A DNA stretch of 64,000 nucleotides, taken from positions 84,374 through 148,373 of the forward strand of contig CAYLSB010000001.1 of the NCBI GenBank assembly GCA_964386005.1, read 5' to 3'. The stretch is from FEN-1350 sp964386005. Its GTDB lineage: Bacteria; Planctomycetota; Phycisphaerae; Sedimentisphaerales; Anaerohalosphaeraceae. Below the pieces are notes generated by a model, which ran no database searches, had not been told where the DNA came from, and saw only the letters and a program-made list of their open reading frames with translations. The position numbers and the translations under genes were made by a program. Below, piece after piece: positions 1 through 8,434 of the stretch. Each line of letters begins with the position of its first letter. Within the stretch, counting starts at the first letter, position 1.

Positions 1-61
1 GCGGACCTCTTCCGGCGAAAATCGCCAGATGAAAATCTCGAATTGTCTTTGGGCTTATCAT
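1..61 (-). CDS. 5' end of an unidentified leftward gene (partial)
   Basis: An ATG at 59-61 on the minus strand opens a frame that stays open to the window edge (first residues M I S P K T I R D F H L A I F). It sits behind a consensus promoter (106-134) with a predicted leader of about 38 nt. A G-rich stretch just upstream can act as ribosome binding site and lies in a small hairpin (6-bp stem, about 65-80). The product cannot be recognised from twenty residues. It is divergent from hypF, so a hydrogenase-related gene is possible but that is only inference. Confidence 0.45.
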   Translation of the reverse strand, partial: MISPKTIRDFHLAIFAGRGP

Positions 62-105
62 TTTCTTACCCCCAGGTAAGTGACTGATCATCAATTATTA
101 ATCGT

Positions 106-134
106 ATTATACCACAGACGCCGTCTTATGTCAA
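106..134 (-). promoter_or_regulatory. Consensus sigma70 promoter, leftward
   Basis: Read on the minus strand: TTGACA (129-134), a 17-nt spacer and TATAAT (106-111). Both hexamers match the consensus exactly and the start point would be near 99. It drives the partial gene that starts at 61. Confidence 0.8.
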
Positions 135-325
135 TAGATTATGTGGAATTATTTAAGAAATGATTAAGTTTTTACGGCTTTCGTCAAGCGGATTCACATT
201 TTTTATGGGACATTGAAAAACTTCAGATTTCCATGTCTCGTGATTCGTATTTTAAGGTTGTGAGGCGTCATAATTCGATAACGTATAATGCCGGCGTACC
301 AGGGCAAAACGTGTTGGAGTAATGG

Positions 326-2653
326 TTGAAACGAATTCGAATCGTACTTTCCGGCCGTATTCAAGGCGTTGGATGCCGGCCATTTGTCTATCGACAGGCC
401 CGTGATCTCGGCCTGACGGGGTGGGTCTGTAATGACACCCGCGGTGTAACCATTGAAGTCCAGGGAGAATCCGGCCGCATCGATGAATTCGTGGGGGCGC
501 TTAACCATTCTTCGAAGTTACCGGCTATGATGAAACTATCCTCCTTGGTTCAGCGCGATCTCCCGATGATACCCGGCGAAACGGATTTCACCATTCGTCA
601 TAGTGATTCTCTGGAATCCCTTGAGATCACCGAGGTCTCCGCCGATACGGCCGTATGCGCCGACTGCCTCCGCGAGATGAACGATCCGAACGATTTTCGA
701 TATCGCTATCCTTTCATCAACTGCACCAATTGCGGGCCGCGGTATTCGATTATCCGGACGGTACCTTATGATCGCTGTAATACGACAATGTCGATATTTA
801 CCATGTGTAATTCCTGCCATGACCAATATGTGGAGGTATCCGACCGACGGTTTCACGCTCAACCGGTAGCCTGCCCGGCATGCGGGCCGAAGATATGGCT
901 AACGGATAATCATGGCGACATCATCGAATCTATCAGAGACGAGGCAATCCGAAAGGCCGCTCGGATGTTGCTGGATGGAAAAGTATTAGCGATCAAAGGA
1001 TTGGGCGGTTTTCATCTGGCAGCGGATGCACACAATCAAACGGCCGTATCGACTCTTCGCCAACGAAAACAACGCGACGATAAACCTTTCGCCATGATGG
1101 CGACTCTCAAAGCGGTCAAGAAATATGTTTCCGTGGATGCAATCGCGGTTGAACTTCTTTCCGGTCCAAAGGCGCCGATCGTTCTGCTTGAAAAAAATCC
1201 TGCCGCCGCCGAGTCGATTGCTCCCTCCGTCGCGATGGACACCTCCAGTCTTGGATTCATGCTGCCCTACGCTCCGCTGCATCATCTCCTCTTTGCCGAG
1301 CCGGGTATCGAACTGCTTGTGATGACCAGCGCCAACATCGCCGACGAACCGCTCATCAGCGACAATGATGAGGCGATCCGCAAGTTGTCCTCCGTAGCCG
1401 ACGCATTCGTGATGCATGATCGGGATATCTTCCGTCAACTGGATGATTCCGTCGTACATATTATAGATAACGGGCCCGCATTGATCCGCCGAGCGAGGGG
1501 ATATGTTCCGGAACCGATCTGGGCTGATGTTCCGGCGGAGGCGGAACTCTTTGCGGCCGGGGCCGATCTCAAGAATACGTTTTGTCTGGTGAAAGGTAGC
1601 CAGTTTATCCTCAGCGAACATATCGGCGATTTGGCCGATGGATTGGTCTATCGCCATTATCTGCGATCAGTAAAACATCTTCAGCAGTTATTGGATGTCA
1701 AACCCACTGTGGTCGCCTGCGATCTGCATCCCGGCTATCTATCGACGCAGTATGCACAATCGCAAAACATCGAACGAGTGATTCCGATCCAGCATCATTA
1801 TGCCCATTTCGCAAGTGTGCTTGCGGGCAGTTCACATCAAGGTCCGGCCATCGGGCTGATCGCGGATGGGACCGGGCTTGGTACGGATAACGCGATCTGG
1901 GGATGCGAATGTCTGGTCGGTACTCTCCCGGATATCCGGCGTTTCGGCCACCTGCGCTATTTCCCATTAGCCGGGGGAGATGCCGCCTCCAGGGAGGCCA
2001 TCCGGCCGGTGATGGGATTGCTCGGCGATTGTTGCCGACATCCGACGGATTTTTCCGAGTTCGATGGATTGCTGGATCGGATCGAACCGGACAAAAACAA
2101 ACGCCGCATGATTACCGAGCAGATTTCGCGTGGCATCAATACTGTGCCGACGTCGAGCCTGGGCAGGGTGTTTGACGCGGTTGCCGCGATTGTGGGATTG
2201 GGAAACATCAACCGGTACGAAGCGCAATTGCCAATGGCCCTTGAAGCCAAGGCGCGAAAGGAATATGAAGACGAATACCCGTTTGAACTTTATCGCGATG
2301 ATAAAGGTTTGTGGCAATTCGATATCCGACCGATGATCCGAACAATTGTCGCAGACGTATACAAGAACAGGAGCAAAGAACAGATCACCACGGCTTTTCA
2401 TCGAACCGTGGCAAACGGACTTTTCGCGATGGCTCGACAGGTCCGTGTACAATTGCATCTTGACGCCGTCGCCCTCAGCGGTGGTGTTTTCTGCAATCGA
2501 TTTTTGGCGAATCGGCTGATTGCGTTATTGAAAGCCGATGGTTTTACCGTATTATGGAACCGACAGATTCCCGTCAACGACGGCGGCGTCGCACTGGGAC
2601 AGGCCGCGATCGCCGCGGCGATGATCCGTCGGGAATCGAAATTGAAAGGATAG
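326..2653 (+). CDS. hypF: Carbamoyltransferase HypF, hydrogenase maturation
   Basis: HypF makes carbamoyl-adenylate from carbamoyl phosphate and passes the carbamoyl group to the C-terminal cysteine of HypE, the first step in building the cyanide ligands of [NiFe]-hydrogenase. The order of domains is complete: acylphosphatase (about residues 1-90, GRIQGVGCRPF at 10-20), two zinc fingers (C111/C114/C133/C136 and C161/C164/C183/C186), a YrdC-like domain (about 205-390) and a Kae1-like domain (about 400-770, with HHYAHFASVLA and LSGGVFCNRFL). The length of 775 aa is normal. The start is a TTG at 326 with GGAG six bases upstream; the in-frame GTG at 311 meets a stop at 320. It is first in the hypFCDEAB operon and ends three bases before hypC. 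Confidence 0.96.
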   Translation: MKRIRIVLSGRIQGVGCRPFVYRQARDLGLTGWVCNDTRGVTIEVQGESGRIDEFVGALNHSSKLPAMMKLSSLVQRDLPMIPGETDFTIRHSDSLESLEITEVSADTAVCADCLREMNDPNDFRYRYPFINCTNCGPRYSIIRTVPYDRCNTTMSIFTMCNSCHDQYVEVSDRRFHAQPVACPACGPKIWLTDNHGDIIESIRDEAIRKAARMLLDGKVLAIKGLGGFHLAADAHNQTAVSTLRQRKQRDDKPFAMMATLKAVKKYVSVDAIAVELLSGPKAPIVLLEKNPAAAESIAPSVAMDTSSLGFMLPYAPLHHLLFAEPGIELLVMTSANIADEPLISDNDEAIRKLSSVADAFVMHDRDIFRQLDDSVVHIIDNGPALIRRARGYVPEPIWADVPAEAELFAAGADLKNTFCLVKGSQFILSEHIGDLADGLVYRHYLRSVKHLQQLLDVKPTVVACDLHPGYLSTQYAQSQNIERVIPIQHHYAHFASVLAGSSHQGPAIGLIADGTGLGTDNAIWGCECLVGTLPDIRRFGHLRYFPLAGGDAASREAIRPVMGLLGDCCRHPTDFSEFDGLLDRIEPDKNKRRMITEQISRGINTVPTSSLGRVFDAVAAIVGLGNINRYEAQLPMALEAKARKEYEDEYPFELYRDDKGLWQFDIRPMIRTIVADVYKNRSKEQITTAFHRTVANGLFAMARQVRVQLHLDAVALSGGVFCNRFLANRLIALLKADGFTVLWNRQIPVNDGGVALGQAAIAAAMIRRESKLKG

Positions 2654-2656
2654 ATC

Positions 2657-2914
2657 ATGTGTCTTGCGGTACCGGCGCGAATCGTACAACTGGAAGGTGA
2701 TCATGCGACGGCGGATGCGATGGGCAACCGCTGGAAAATCCGCACGACCCTGACGCCCGACGTACGCGTCGGCGATCTGGTGCTCGTCCACGCCGGGTAT
2801 TCCATCTCGACGGTCGAAGAAGAAGAGGCCAAACAAACATGGGAATTGCTTTCGCAGTTACAGCCGGCCGAACCCTTGCCGGATGAACTTTCCGATGGAG
2901 GACCCGCCGCATGA
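2657..2914 (+). CDS. hypC: Hydrogenase maturation chaperone HypC
   Basis: HypC is a small chaperone that works with HypD to carry the Fe(CN)2CO unit to the hydrogenase large subunit. The family's essential cysteine directly after the initiator Met is present (MCLAVPARI), as is the following OB-fold core with VGDLVLVHAGYSI. At 85 aa it has the usual size. Its stop overlaps the hypD start (ATGA at 2911-2914), which suggests coupled translation of the two partners. Confidence 0.96.
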   Translation: MCLAVPARIVQLEGDHATADAMGNRWKIRTTLTPDVRVGDLVLVHAGYSISTVEEEEAKQTWELLSQLQPAEPLPDELSDGGPAA

Positions 2915-3990
2915 CGCTCGATATCAAAGCCGCACAATCCCAGTTGGAAACGGCCTGCCGCCGACTGGATCGACCGATCCAGATCATGGAAGTCTGCGGT
3001 ACGCATACGGTGTCGATCTTCCGCGGCGGAATCCGCTCGATGCTGCCGTCCAACCTCAAGATGCTCTCAGGACCGGGTTGTCCAGTCTGTGTAACGGACC
3101 AGGGGTATATCGATGTTATCCTGAAGTTGGCTCAGCGAAATGATTGCCTCATCGCCACCTATGGCGATATGATCCGCGTTCCCGGAACCGCCGGATCGCT
3201 GGAAACGATGGCACAGCGGAATGTACAAGTGGTTCTGAGCAGTGATGACGCCGTCCAACTGGCGCGGAAGAATCCGAATCGGATCGTGGTCTTTCTCACT
3301 GTGGGGTTCGAGACGACCGCCCCGGCGACAGCCGTCGCCATCGCCGAAGCCCAGCGGCTGGAGTTGGATAATTTCTGTGTTCTCTGCGGCCACAAGGTTG
3401 TCGTCCCGGCGATGGAAGCCCTGCTGGGGGGAATGAATCATCAGATCGACGCCTTCCTGTGCCCCGGTCATGTCAGCGTCATCATCGGGTCAGATGCCTA
3501 TCAACCGGTGGTGGATCGCTTCAAAGTCCCATGCGTGGTCGCCGGTTTTGAACCCGGTCAGATTGTCTCCGGTCTGGCGGAAATATGTCGGCAATTGGCT
3601 GAAAAACAGCCGCAGGTGTCGTCGGTATATCCGGCAGTAGTGACCCCGCGGGGAAATCCGACGGCCCAGCAATTACTCAAACAATATTTCGAACCCTATG
3701 ACGGGTATTGGCGGGGGTTGGGAAAAATTCCCGCAGGCAGCCTTCGTCTCCGGTCCCCGTATGAACGATACGACGCCTTGCATCGGTTCGGTATCGAAGA
3801 TATCCCGGGCAAGGAATTGGCGGGATGTTTATGCGGCAAGGTGCTTTGCGGCCTGATCGATCCACCCGAGTGCCCGTTGTTCGCCACGGCCTGCAATCCC
3901 GATCATCCCATCGGCCCCTGTATGGTCAGCAGCGAAGGCGCCTGCTCGGCGTGGTATAAATATGGACGTTCGCGCAAGGAGATGGAATGA
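2911..3990 (+). CDS. hypD: Hydrogenase maturation protein HypD
   Basis: HypD is the iron-sulfur scaffold on which the Fe(CN)2CO centre is put together with HypC and HypE. Conserved motifs are visible: EVCGTHT (C29), SGPGCPVC (C57 and C60), TYGDMIRVPG, GFETTAPA and CGHKVVVPAMEALL. Near the C-terminus is a cysteine-rich segment (CLCGKVLCG, PPECPLF, GPCMVSSEGACSAW) that supplies the [4Fe-4S] cluster ligands. The length of 359 aa is typical. It overlaps hypC by four bases upstream and hypE by four bases downstream (ATGA at 3987-3990). Confidence 0.97.
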   Translation: MTLDIKAAQSQLETACRRLDRPIQIMEVCGTHTVSIFRGGIRSMLPSNLKMLSGPGCPVCVTDQGYIDVILKLAQRNDCLIATYGDMIRVPGTAGSLETMAQRNVQVVLSSDDAVQLARKNPNRIVVFLTVGFETTAPATAVAIAEAQRLELDNFCVLCGHKVVVPAMEALLGGMNHQIDAFLCPGHVSVIIGSDAYQPVVDRFKVPCVVAGFEPGQIVSGLAEICRQLAEKQPQVSSVYPAVVTPRGNPTAQQLLKQYFEPYDGYWRGLGKIPAGSLRLRSPYERYDALHRFGIEDIPGKELAGCLCGKVLCGLIDPPECPLFATACNPDHPIGPCMVSSEGACSAWYKYGRSRKEME

Positions 3991-5015
3991 AACAACAAGA
4001 CGGAAGAATTCTCCTGGCCCATGGAGGCGGCGGGCGGTTGACCGCACAACTGATCGACCAAATGATCCTGCCGAAATTTCGCAACGACACGCTCAACAAA
4101 CTGACCGATGCGGCGCAACTGGAACTGGAATCCACGTCGATCGCCTTCACCACCGACAGCTTCGTCGTTCAACCGCTGGAATTTCCCGGAGGCGATATCG
4201 GAAAGCTGGCGATCTGCGGAACGGTGAACGATCTGGCCGTGTCCGGCGCACAGCCCGTCGCGCTGAGCATGGGCTTGATCATCGAGGAAGGTTTCGATAC
4301 CTCGCGGCTGGATGCGATCCTGTCCAGCGCCGCCGAAACAGCCCGACAGGCCGGCGCGGCGATTGTCGCCGGGGATACGAAAGTCGTCGAGGCCGGCGCC
4401 GCCGATGGTTTGTTCATCAACACCGCCGGCATCGGCATACGCTCGGCGAAGGCGCGGGTCGGTTTCGATCAAATTCGTCCGGGTGACCGCATCCTGATCA
4501 ACGGCAATCTCGGCGATCACGGCATGACGATCCTGTCGCTACGGAAGGGTATTCAGTTTGAAAGCCCCATCCGAAGCGATTGTGCCGCGCTGTGGGATCT
4601 GATCGGACCGCTCCTGACGGAGCTGGGCGGAGAGATTCACTTTATGCGCGATCCGACGCGGGGAGGTCTGGCCGCCACGCTCAATGAAATCACAGCGGCA
4701 ACCGGGATGGATATCGAGATCGAAGAGAATTCGCTTCCCATCGATCCGACGGTACAGGCTGCTTCGGATATGTTGGGTTTTGATCTTTTCAATATCGCCA
4801 ATGAAGGTAAAGTGGTCATGATCGTATCGCCTGAATCCGCCGAAAAAGCGATGGGGCTTCTTCGCCGCCATCCGCTGGGCCGAAAGGCCGCACGGATCGG
4901 ACAGGTGAGAGCCACTGCCGATGTCTCCGGAGGCCTCGTGGAGGTGATCACCCGCGTGGGCGGCCGCCGGATCGTCCAAATGCCCTACGGCCGCGACCTT
5001 CCGAGGATCTGCTGA
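3987..5015 (+). CDS. hypE: Carbamoyl dehydratase HypE
   Basis: HypE uses ATP to dehydrate a carbamoyl group on its last residue to a thiocyanate, the donor of the CN ligands. It has the PurM/AIR-synthase fold: a glycine-rich N-terminus (LLAHGGGGRLT) and the ATP-binding segments CGTVNDLAVSGAQP and RDPTRGGLAATLNE. The protein ends in PRIC, so the C-terminal acceptor cysteine is intact and the 342-aa product is complete. The stop shares one base with the hypA start (5015). Confidence 0.97.
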   Translation: MKQQDGRILLAHGGGGRLTAQLIDQMILPKFRNDTLNKLTDAAQLELESTSIAFTTDSFVVQPLEFPGGDIGKLAICGTVNDLAVSGAQPVALSMGLIIEEGFDTSRLDAILSSAAETARQAGAAIVAGDTKVVEAGAADGLFINTAGIGIRSAKARVGFDQIRPGDRILINGNLGDHGMTILSLRKGIQFESPIRSDCAALWDLIGPLLTELGGEIHFMRDPTRGGLAATLNEITAATGMDIEIEENSLPIDPTVQAASDMLGFDLFNIANEGKVVMIVSPESAEKAMGLLRRHPLGRKAARIGQVRATADVSGGLVEVITRVGGRRIVQMPYGRDLPRIC

Positions 5016-5404
5016 TGCACGAGTCGTCGGTGGCGGTCAGCGTGGTGGAATCGATCGCGATGGAGGCCGAGAAAATCAACGGCCGGCCCGTCCGAGCCCG
5101 TATCTCCTGCGGGCAGTTCAACGCGATCAACGACGAAGCCATGCAGGTCGCCTTCGAAGCGGCCGCCGTCGGAACGATCTGCGAGAAAATGAAGCTGACC
5201 ATCGAGCACAAGCCGCTGGAGGCGATGTGCCGCCAATGCAAAATGAAGTTCGAGTACGACGTGTACTCGCCCCAATGTCCCGGCTGTGGTTCGGAAGAAA
5301 TGGACCTTCAACCGGATGCGCCCTTACTGCTTGAGGAGATCGAATTTGAACAGGACGAAAACCAAAACCGTAACGGTTCGCAAAAAAATTCTCGACAAGA
5401 ATGA
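5015..5404 (+). CDS. hypA: Hydrogenase nickel incorporation protein HypA
   Basis: HypA is a small zinc protein that delivers Ni(II) to the hydrogenase large subunit together with HypB. The N-terminal Met-His-Glu nickel site is present (MHESS, where most relatives have MHELS). The zinc site has two CxxC pairs (CRQCKMKF and CPGCGSEE). It is 129 aa, slightly longer than usual because of a polar tail that overlaps the start of hypB in another frame. Confidence 0.95.
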   Translation: MHESSVAVSVVESIAMEAEKINGRPVRARISCGQFNAINDEAMQVAFEAAAVGTICEKMKLTIEHKPLEAMCRQCKMKFEYDVYSPQCPGCGSEEMDLQPDAPLLLEEIEFEQDENQNRNGSQKNSRQE

Positions 5405-6035
5405 ACTGGCCGCCCTGCAAAACCGCAGGTTCTTCGCCAAAAACGGCCTCTTCTGTCTCAACATGATTTCCTCGCCCGGCTCCGGCAAGACCACCCTTCT
5501 GGCACGGTCAATCCAGGATCTGGCCGGCCGGCTCCGCATCGGCGTGATCGAGGGCGACATCAAAACCGATACCGACGCCAAAAAAATCCGCGCCGCCGGC
5601 GCTCCCGCGTTTCAAATCGAAACCGACGGAGCTTGTCATCTGTCCGCCGAACAAATCAAGGACGCCCTCAAGAAGCTCCCCTGCGAAAAACTCGACGCCG
5701 TCATCGTCGAAAACGTCGGCAATCTTGTCTGCCCGTCCGATTTTGATCTCGGCGAAACCGCGCGAGTGGTCGTATTATCCATACCGGAAGGCGACGACAA
5801 GCCCCGCAAATATCCGGGCTCGTTCGCCGGCGCCGATATCGTCCTGATCAACAAGGTCGATCTTACGGACTATGTGGAATTCGACATGGACCGAGTCGCA
5901 AAGGATATCGAGCGCGTCAATCCGGAGGCCGTCATCCTGCAGGTCTCGGCCCGTACGGGACTGGGGATGCAGGCGTGGTATCAGTGGTTGATAGACCAAA
6001 AGGAAACCGCCGCGTCCGCTGATCCGGATGAATGA
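5346..6035 (+). CDS. hypB: Hydrogenase nickel incorporation GTPase HypB
   Basis: HypB is a GTPase that supports nickel insertion by HypA. The P-loop (SSPGSGKTTLL), the EGDIKTDTDA segment, TDGACHL and ENVGNLVCP are all present, and INKVDL is the guanine-specificity motif. It has no N-terminal CxxCGC or His-rich nickel store. The frame is open from 5286, but a TTG at 5346 preceded by GAGGAG at a 7-nt spacing is the better start. That gives 229 aa, a normal length, with a 59-base overlap with hypA. It is the last gene of the hyp operon. Confidence 0.93.
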   Translation: MNRTKTKTVTVRKKILDKNELAALQNRRFFAKNGLFCLNMISSPGSGKTTLLARSIQDLAGRLRIGVIEGDIKTDTDAKKIRAAGAPAFQIETDGACHLSAEQIKDALKKLPCEKLDAVIVENVGNLVCPSDFDLGETARVVVLSIPEGDDKPRKYPGSFAGADIVLINKVDLTDYVEFDMDRVAKDIERVNPEAVILQVSARTGLGMQAWYQWLIDQKETAASADPDE

Positions 6036-6116
6036 TGTTGCATTGTGAAATAAAGTTCGGTACATTCATTCCCAGTGTTTCGTCAAGATGAATCGATCAG
6101 ATACAGGAGGCACAAC

Positions 6117-7346
6117 ATGAAAATCGTATGTTTGAGTGCATTAACAGCAATCGTGGTACTGGCGGGATGTTCATCGACGGAGGTCAAGATGGCCGGCGAG
6201 CGGAATTTCGGGCAGGATGTATCGTTTCTCAAGAAACATGCGGACGCGTTCGTGCTGACCGCCCCGGATGGTCCGGCATCCATCGCGGTCGTTCCGGCCT
6301 ATCAGGGCCGCGTGATGACCAGCTCGGCCGACGGCGACAAGGGCTTCAGCTTCGGATGGATCAACTACGAGCTGATCGCCTCCGGAAAACCCCAGCCGCA
6401 CATCACGCCCTACGGCGGCGAGGACCGATTCTGGATGGGACCCGAAGGCGGCCAGTTCGCGATCTTTTTCCCCAAGGGAGCCCAGTTCGTTTTCGACGAC
6501 TGGCAAACCCCCGCCGTAATCGACACCGAACCGTTCAACCTGGTTTCCAAAACGGCCAGCCAGGCCCTCTTTGACAAGACAACCAAACTGGTCAATTACT
6601 CCGGAACCGAGTTCGATATCCGGATTCGCCGTTCGATTCAGGTCCTGGACCGCACGACCGCGGCTCGGGCGCTGAATGTCAACCTTCCCGAATCCGTACG
6701 GTTAGTCGCCTACGAATCCAACAACGCACTGACCAATAGCGGCGCCCGTGCCTGGGACAAGCAAACCGGCCTTCTGTCGATCTGGATTCTGGGCATGTAC
6801 AAACCTTCCGATGCGACAACCGTGGTCATTCCCTTCGTTCCCGGTCCCGAAGAGCAGCTCGGCCCGAAGGTTAACGATGCCTACTTCGGCAAGGTTCCCG
6901 CCGACCGCCTGGTCGTCCGGGATGACGTTCTGTTCTTCAGCGGCGACGGCAAGTACCGCAGCAAGATCGGTCTTTCGCCCAGCCGCGCCAAGCCCATTCT
7001 CGGAAGCTACGACGCCGCCAACGGCGTGCTGACGATCGTTCAGTACACCAAACCGATCGGCGCCAAGGACTATGTCAACTCGATGTGGCAGCTTCAGGAT
7101 CAACCCTTCGCCGGCGATGTGGCCAACTCCTACAACGACGGCCCGGCTGAACCCGGCAAAAAACCGCTGGGGCCGTTTTATGAACTGGAATCCTCTTCCC
7201 CGGCTCCCGAACTCAAACCCGGCGACAGCATCCAGCACGTCCACCGCACCTTCCATCTCGTCGGACCCGCCGGGCAACTGGATTCGATCGCAAAATCGCT
7301 CCTCGGCGTCGGCCTCAAGGACATCCAGTCCGCATTGCCGAAGTAA
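6117..7346 (+). CDS. Secreted lipoprotein of DUF6786 type
   Basis: This 409-aa protein has a short signal sequence ending in a lipobox (VVLAGC, Cys18), so it should be an outer-membrane or periplasmic lipoprotein. The body has blocks such as AYQGRVMTSS, FGWINYELI, GGEDRFWMGPEGGQF and GLLSIWILGM, which I associate with the DUF6786 family, common in Bacteroidota and planctomycetes and probably galactose-mutarotase-like in fold; the role is unknown. The start is set by AGGAGG six bases before the ATG at 6117. It stands alone behind hypB and is followed by a clear terminator. Confidence 0.8.
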   Translation: MKIVCLSALTAIVVLAGCSSTEVKMAGERNFGQDVSFLKKHADAFVLTAPDGPASIAVVPAYQGRVMTSSADGDKGFSFGWINYELIASGKPQPHITPYGGEDRFWMGPEGGQFAIFFPKGAQFVFDDWQTPAVIDTEPFNLVSKTASQALFDKTTKLVNYSGTEFDIRIRRSIQVLDRTTAARALNVNLPESVRLVAYESNNALTNSGARAWDKQTGLLSIWILGMYKPSDATTVVIPFVPGPEEQLGPKVNDAYFGKVPADRLVVRDDVLFFSGDGKYRSKIGLSPSRAKPILGSYDAANGVLTIVQYTKPIGAKDYVNSMWQLQDQPFAGDVANSYNDGPAEPGKKPLGPFYELESSSPAPELKPGDSIQHVHRTFHLVGPAGQLDSIAKSLLGVGLKDIQSALPK

Positions 7347-7378
7347 CCGAATTATCGTATTCGTCATGAATCCATTTC

Positions 7379-7412
7379 GGGGCAGACCTTTCCGTCTGCC
7401 CCGTTTCTTTTG
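7379..7412 (+). terminator. Rho-independent terminator
   Basis: Stem GGGGCAGAC (7379-7387) pairs perfectly with GTCTGCCCC (7394-7402) across a 6-nt loop and is followed by a T-rich tail. It ends transcription of the lipoprotein gene. Confidence 0.85.
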
Positions 7413-7446
7413 GTTTGTCAAAACCGAATAATCGGAGGATTCCTGA

Positions 7447-7677
7447 ATCGACAGCCCCTCCAGGAGCGATAGATTGTTAACCCATAGCGTCAGCTATGGG
7501 TATAAAGATCACATCCACCCCGTTAAGCCCTGTAAGGGCGAAAGATGTTTAGCCCATAGCATGAGCTATGGGAAAAAGATTCGACTCGATGATGAGCCCC
7601 GTCAGGGGCGGAAGATCGTTAGCCCATAGCGTCAGCTATGGGTATAAAGATCACATCCACCCCGTTAAGCCCTGTAA
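7447..7677. repeat. REP/BIME-like array of alternating hairpins, left block
   Basis: Two kinds of hairpin alternate. Type A is CCCATAGC, a 4-nt loop, GCTATGGG, at 7481-7500, 7553-7572 and 7623-7642. Type B is GCCCT-AGGGC or GCCCC-GGGGC, at 7527-7539 and 7596-7609. A third B hairpin starts at 7669 and is cut by the Ns; its other half (GGGC) appears right after the gap. The first and third units are nearly identical over more than 50 bases. This arrangement is typical of REP elements mobilised by a nearby RAYT transposase. Confidence 0.85.
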
Positions 7678-7777
7678 NNNNNNNNNNNNNNNNNNNNNNN
7701 NNNNNNNNNNNNNNNNNNNNNNNNNNNNNNNNNNNNNNNNNNNNNNNNNNNNNNNNNNNNNNNNNNNNNNNNNNNNN
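7678..7777. other. Assembly gap (100 Ns)
   Basis: Exactly 100 Ns, the usual placeholder length for a scaffold gap of unknown size. It lies inside one hairpin of the repeat array, which suggests that the true array is longer. Confidence 0.99.
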
Positions 7778-7787
7778 GGGCGACAGA

Positions 7788-8240
7788 TCATTCCCGAAAA
7801 TTATCCAGCGGCCACGGCATATTATGTTTTTTGAAGAAAGCTTCCAATTCTTCCGCGAAGGTGGTCTTCTTGTGATGCTCTTCCTGCCCATGAATATATT
7901 CAATTACCTTGTTCACATTGGATTGGCTTACGGAAAACGCCGAATATCCCGTCTGCCATTGGAAATGGATCTGCCCGCCGATTTGTTCATGAATCCATTT
8001 CGACGAGTTGCTTTTCAATGTCCTGACAAAATCAGACAATGCGATTTGTGGATGAATATCCGCTAAAATGTGGATGTGATCTTCAGCACCTCCGATTGCC
8101 AGAACCTTGGAATGCAAATTCGAGATGATTCCGGAAATATACGGAGACAATCGCTCTCGAAGCGGAGCATCAATTAAAGATTTCCGGTCCTTGGTTCCGA
8201 ATACGATATGACTCACCTGCCGAGTGTAAGAATGCGGCAT
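7788..8240 (-). CDS. Y1 (HUH) transposase, IS200/RAYT type
   Basis: A 150-aa single-strand transposase of the Y1_Tnp family. It carries the HUH pair (EDHIHIL) and the C-terminal block FSVSQSNVNKVIEYIHGQEEHH with the candidate catalytic Tyr. The protein looks intact. Hairpin repeats of the same two types lie on both sides, so it is probably the mobilising enzyme of a REPtron rather than a free IS; a classic IS200 would carry its hairpins only at its own ends. Confidence 0.9.
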   Translation of the reverse strand: MPHSYTRQVSHIVFGTKDRKSLIDAPLRERLSPYISGIISNLHSKVLAIGGAEDHIHILADIHPQIALSDFVRTLKSNSSKWIHEQIGGQIHFQWQTGYSAFSVSQSNVNKVIEYIHGQEEHHKKTTFAEELEAFFKKHNMPWPLDNFRE

Positions 8241-8249
8241 AGTTCTGTC

Positions 8250-8338
8250 GCCCTTTCAGGGCTTGGAAAAAGATTCTCGATCTCCTTTATCCCCACGGCT
8301 CACGCCGTGGGCTTACCACCTATCGCCCCTTGCGGGGC
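8250..8338. repeat. REP/BIME-like hairpins, right block
   Basis: Hairpins GCCCT-TTC-AGGGC (8250-8262), CCCACGGC-TCAC-GCCGTGGG (8292-8311) and GCCCC-TTGC-GGGGC (8325-8338) repeat the B-A-B order of the left block, with compensatory changes in the A stem (CATAGC to CACGGC). The changes keep the pairing, so the structure rather than the sequence is conserved. Confidence 0.8.
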
Positions 8339-8374
8339 TTTGAAAAAATATCGATAATATCCCTTCTAAACATC

Positions 8375-8411
8375 GAGAGAAAAGGACAGGTTATGCCTGT
8401 CCTTTTCTCTC
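8375..8411. terminator. Perfect 16-bp hairpin, terminator of the DUF1080 gene
   Basis: 8375-8390 and 8396-8411 are perfect inverted repeats around a 5-nt loop, with T-rich tails in both directions. It lies 24 bases past the stop of the DUF1080 gene and closes the leftward sugar cluster; it could also stop read-through from the left. Confidence 0.75.
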
Positions 8412-8434
8412 ATCAATTTCTATCGATATACACT

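Noticed and set aside
7447..8338. Repeat block as a CRISPR array
   Set aside because: The units are hairpins of two kinds, spacing is not constant and intervening sequence is itself repeated; no cas genes are near.
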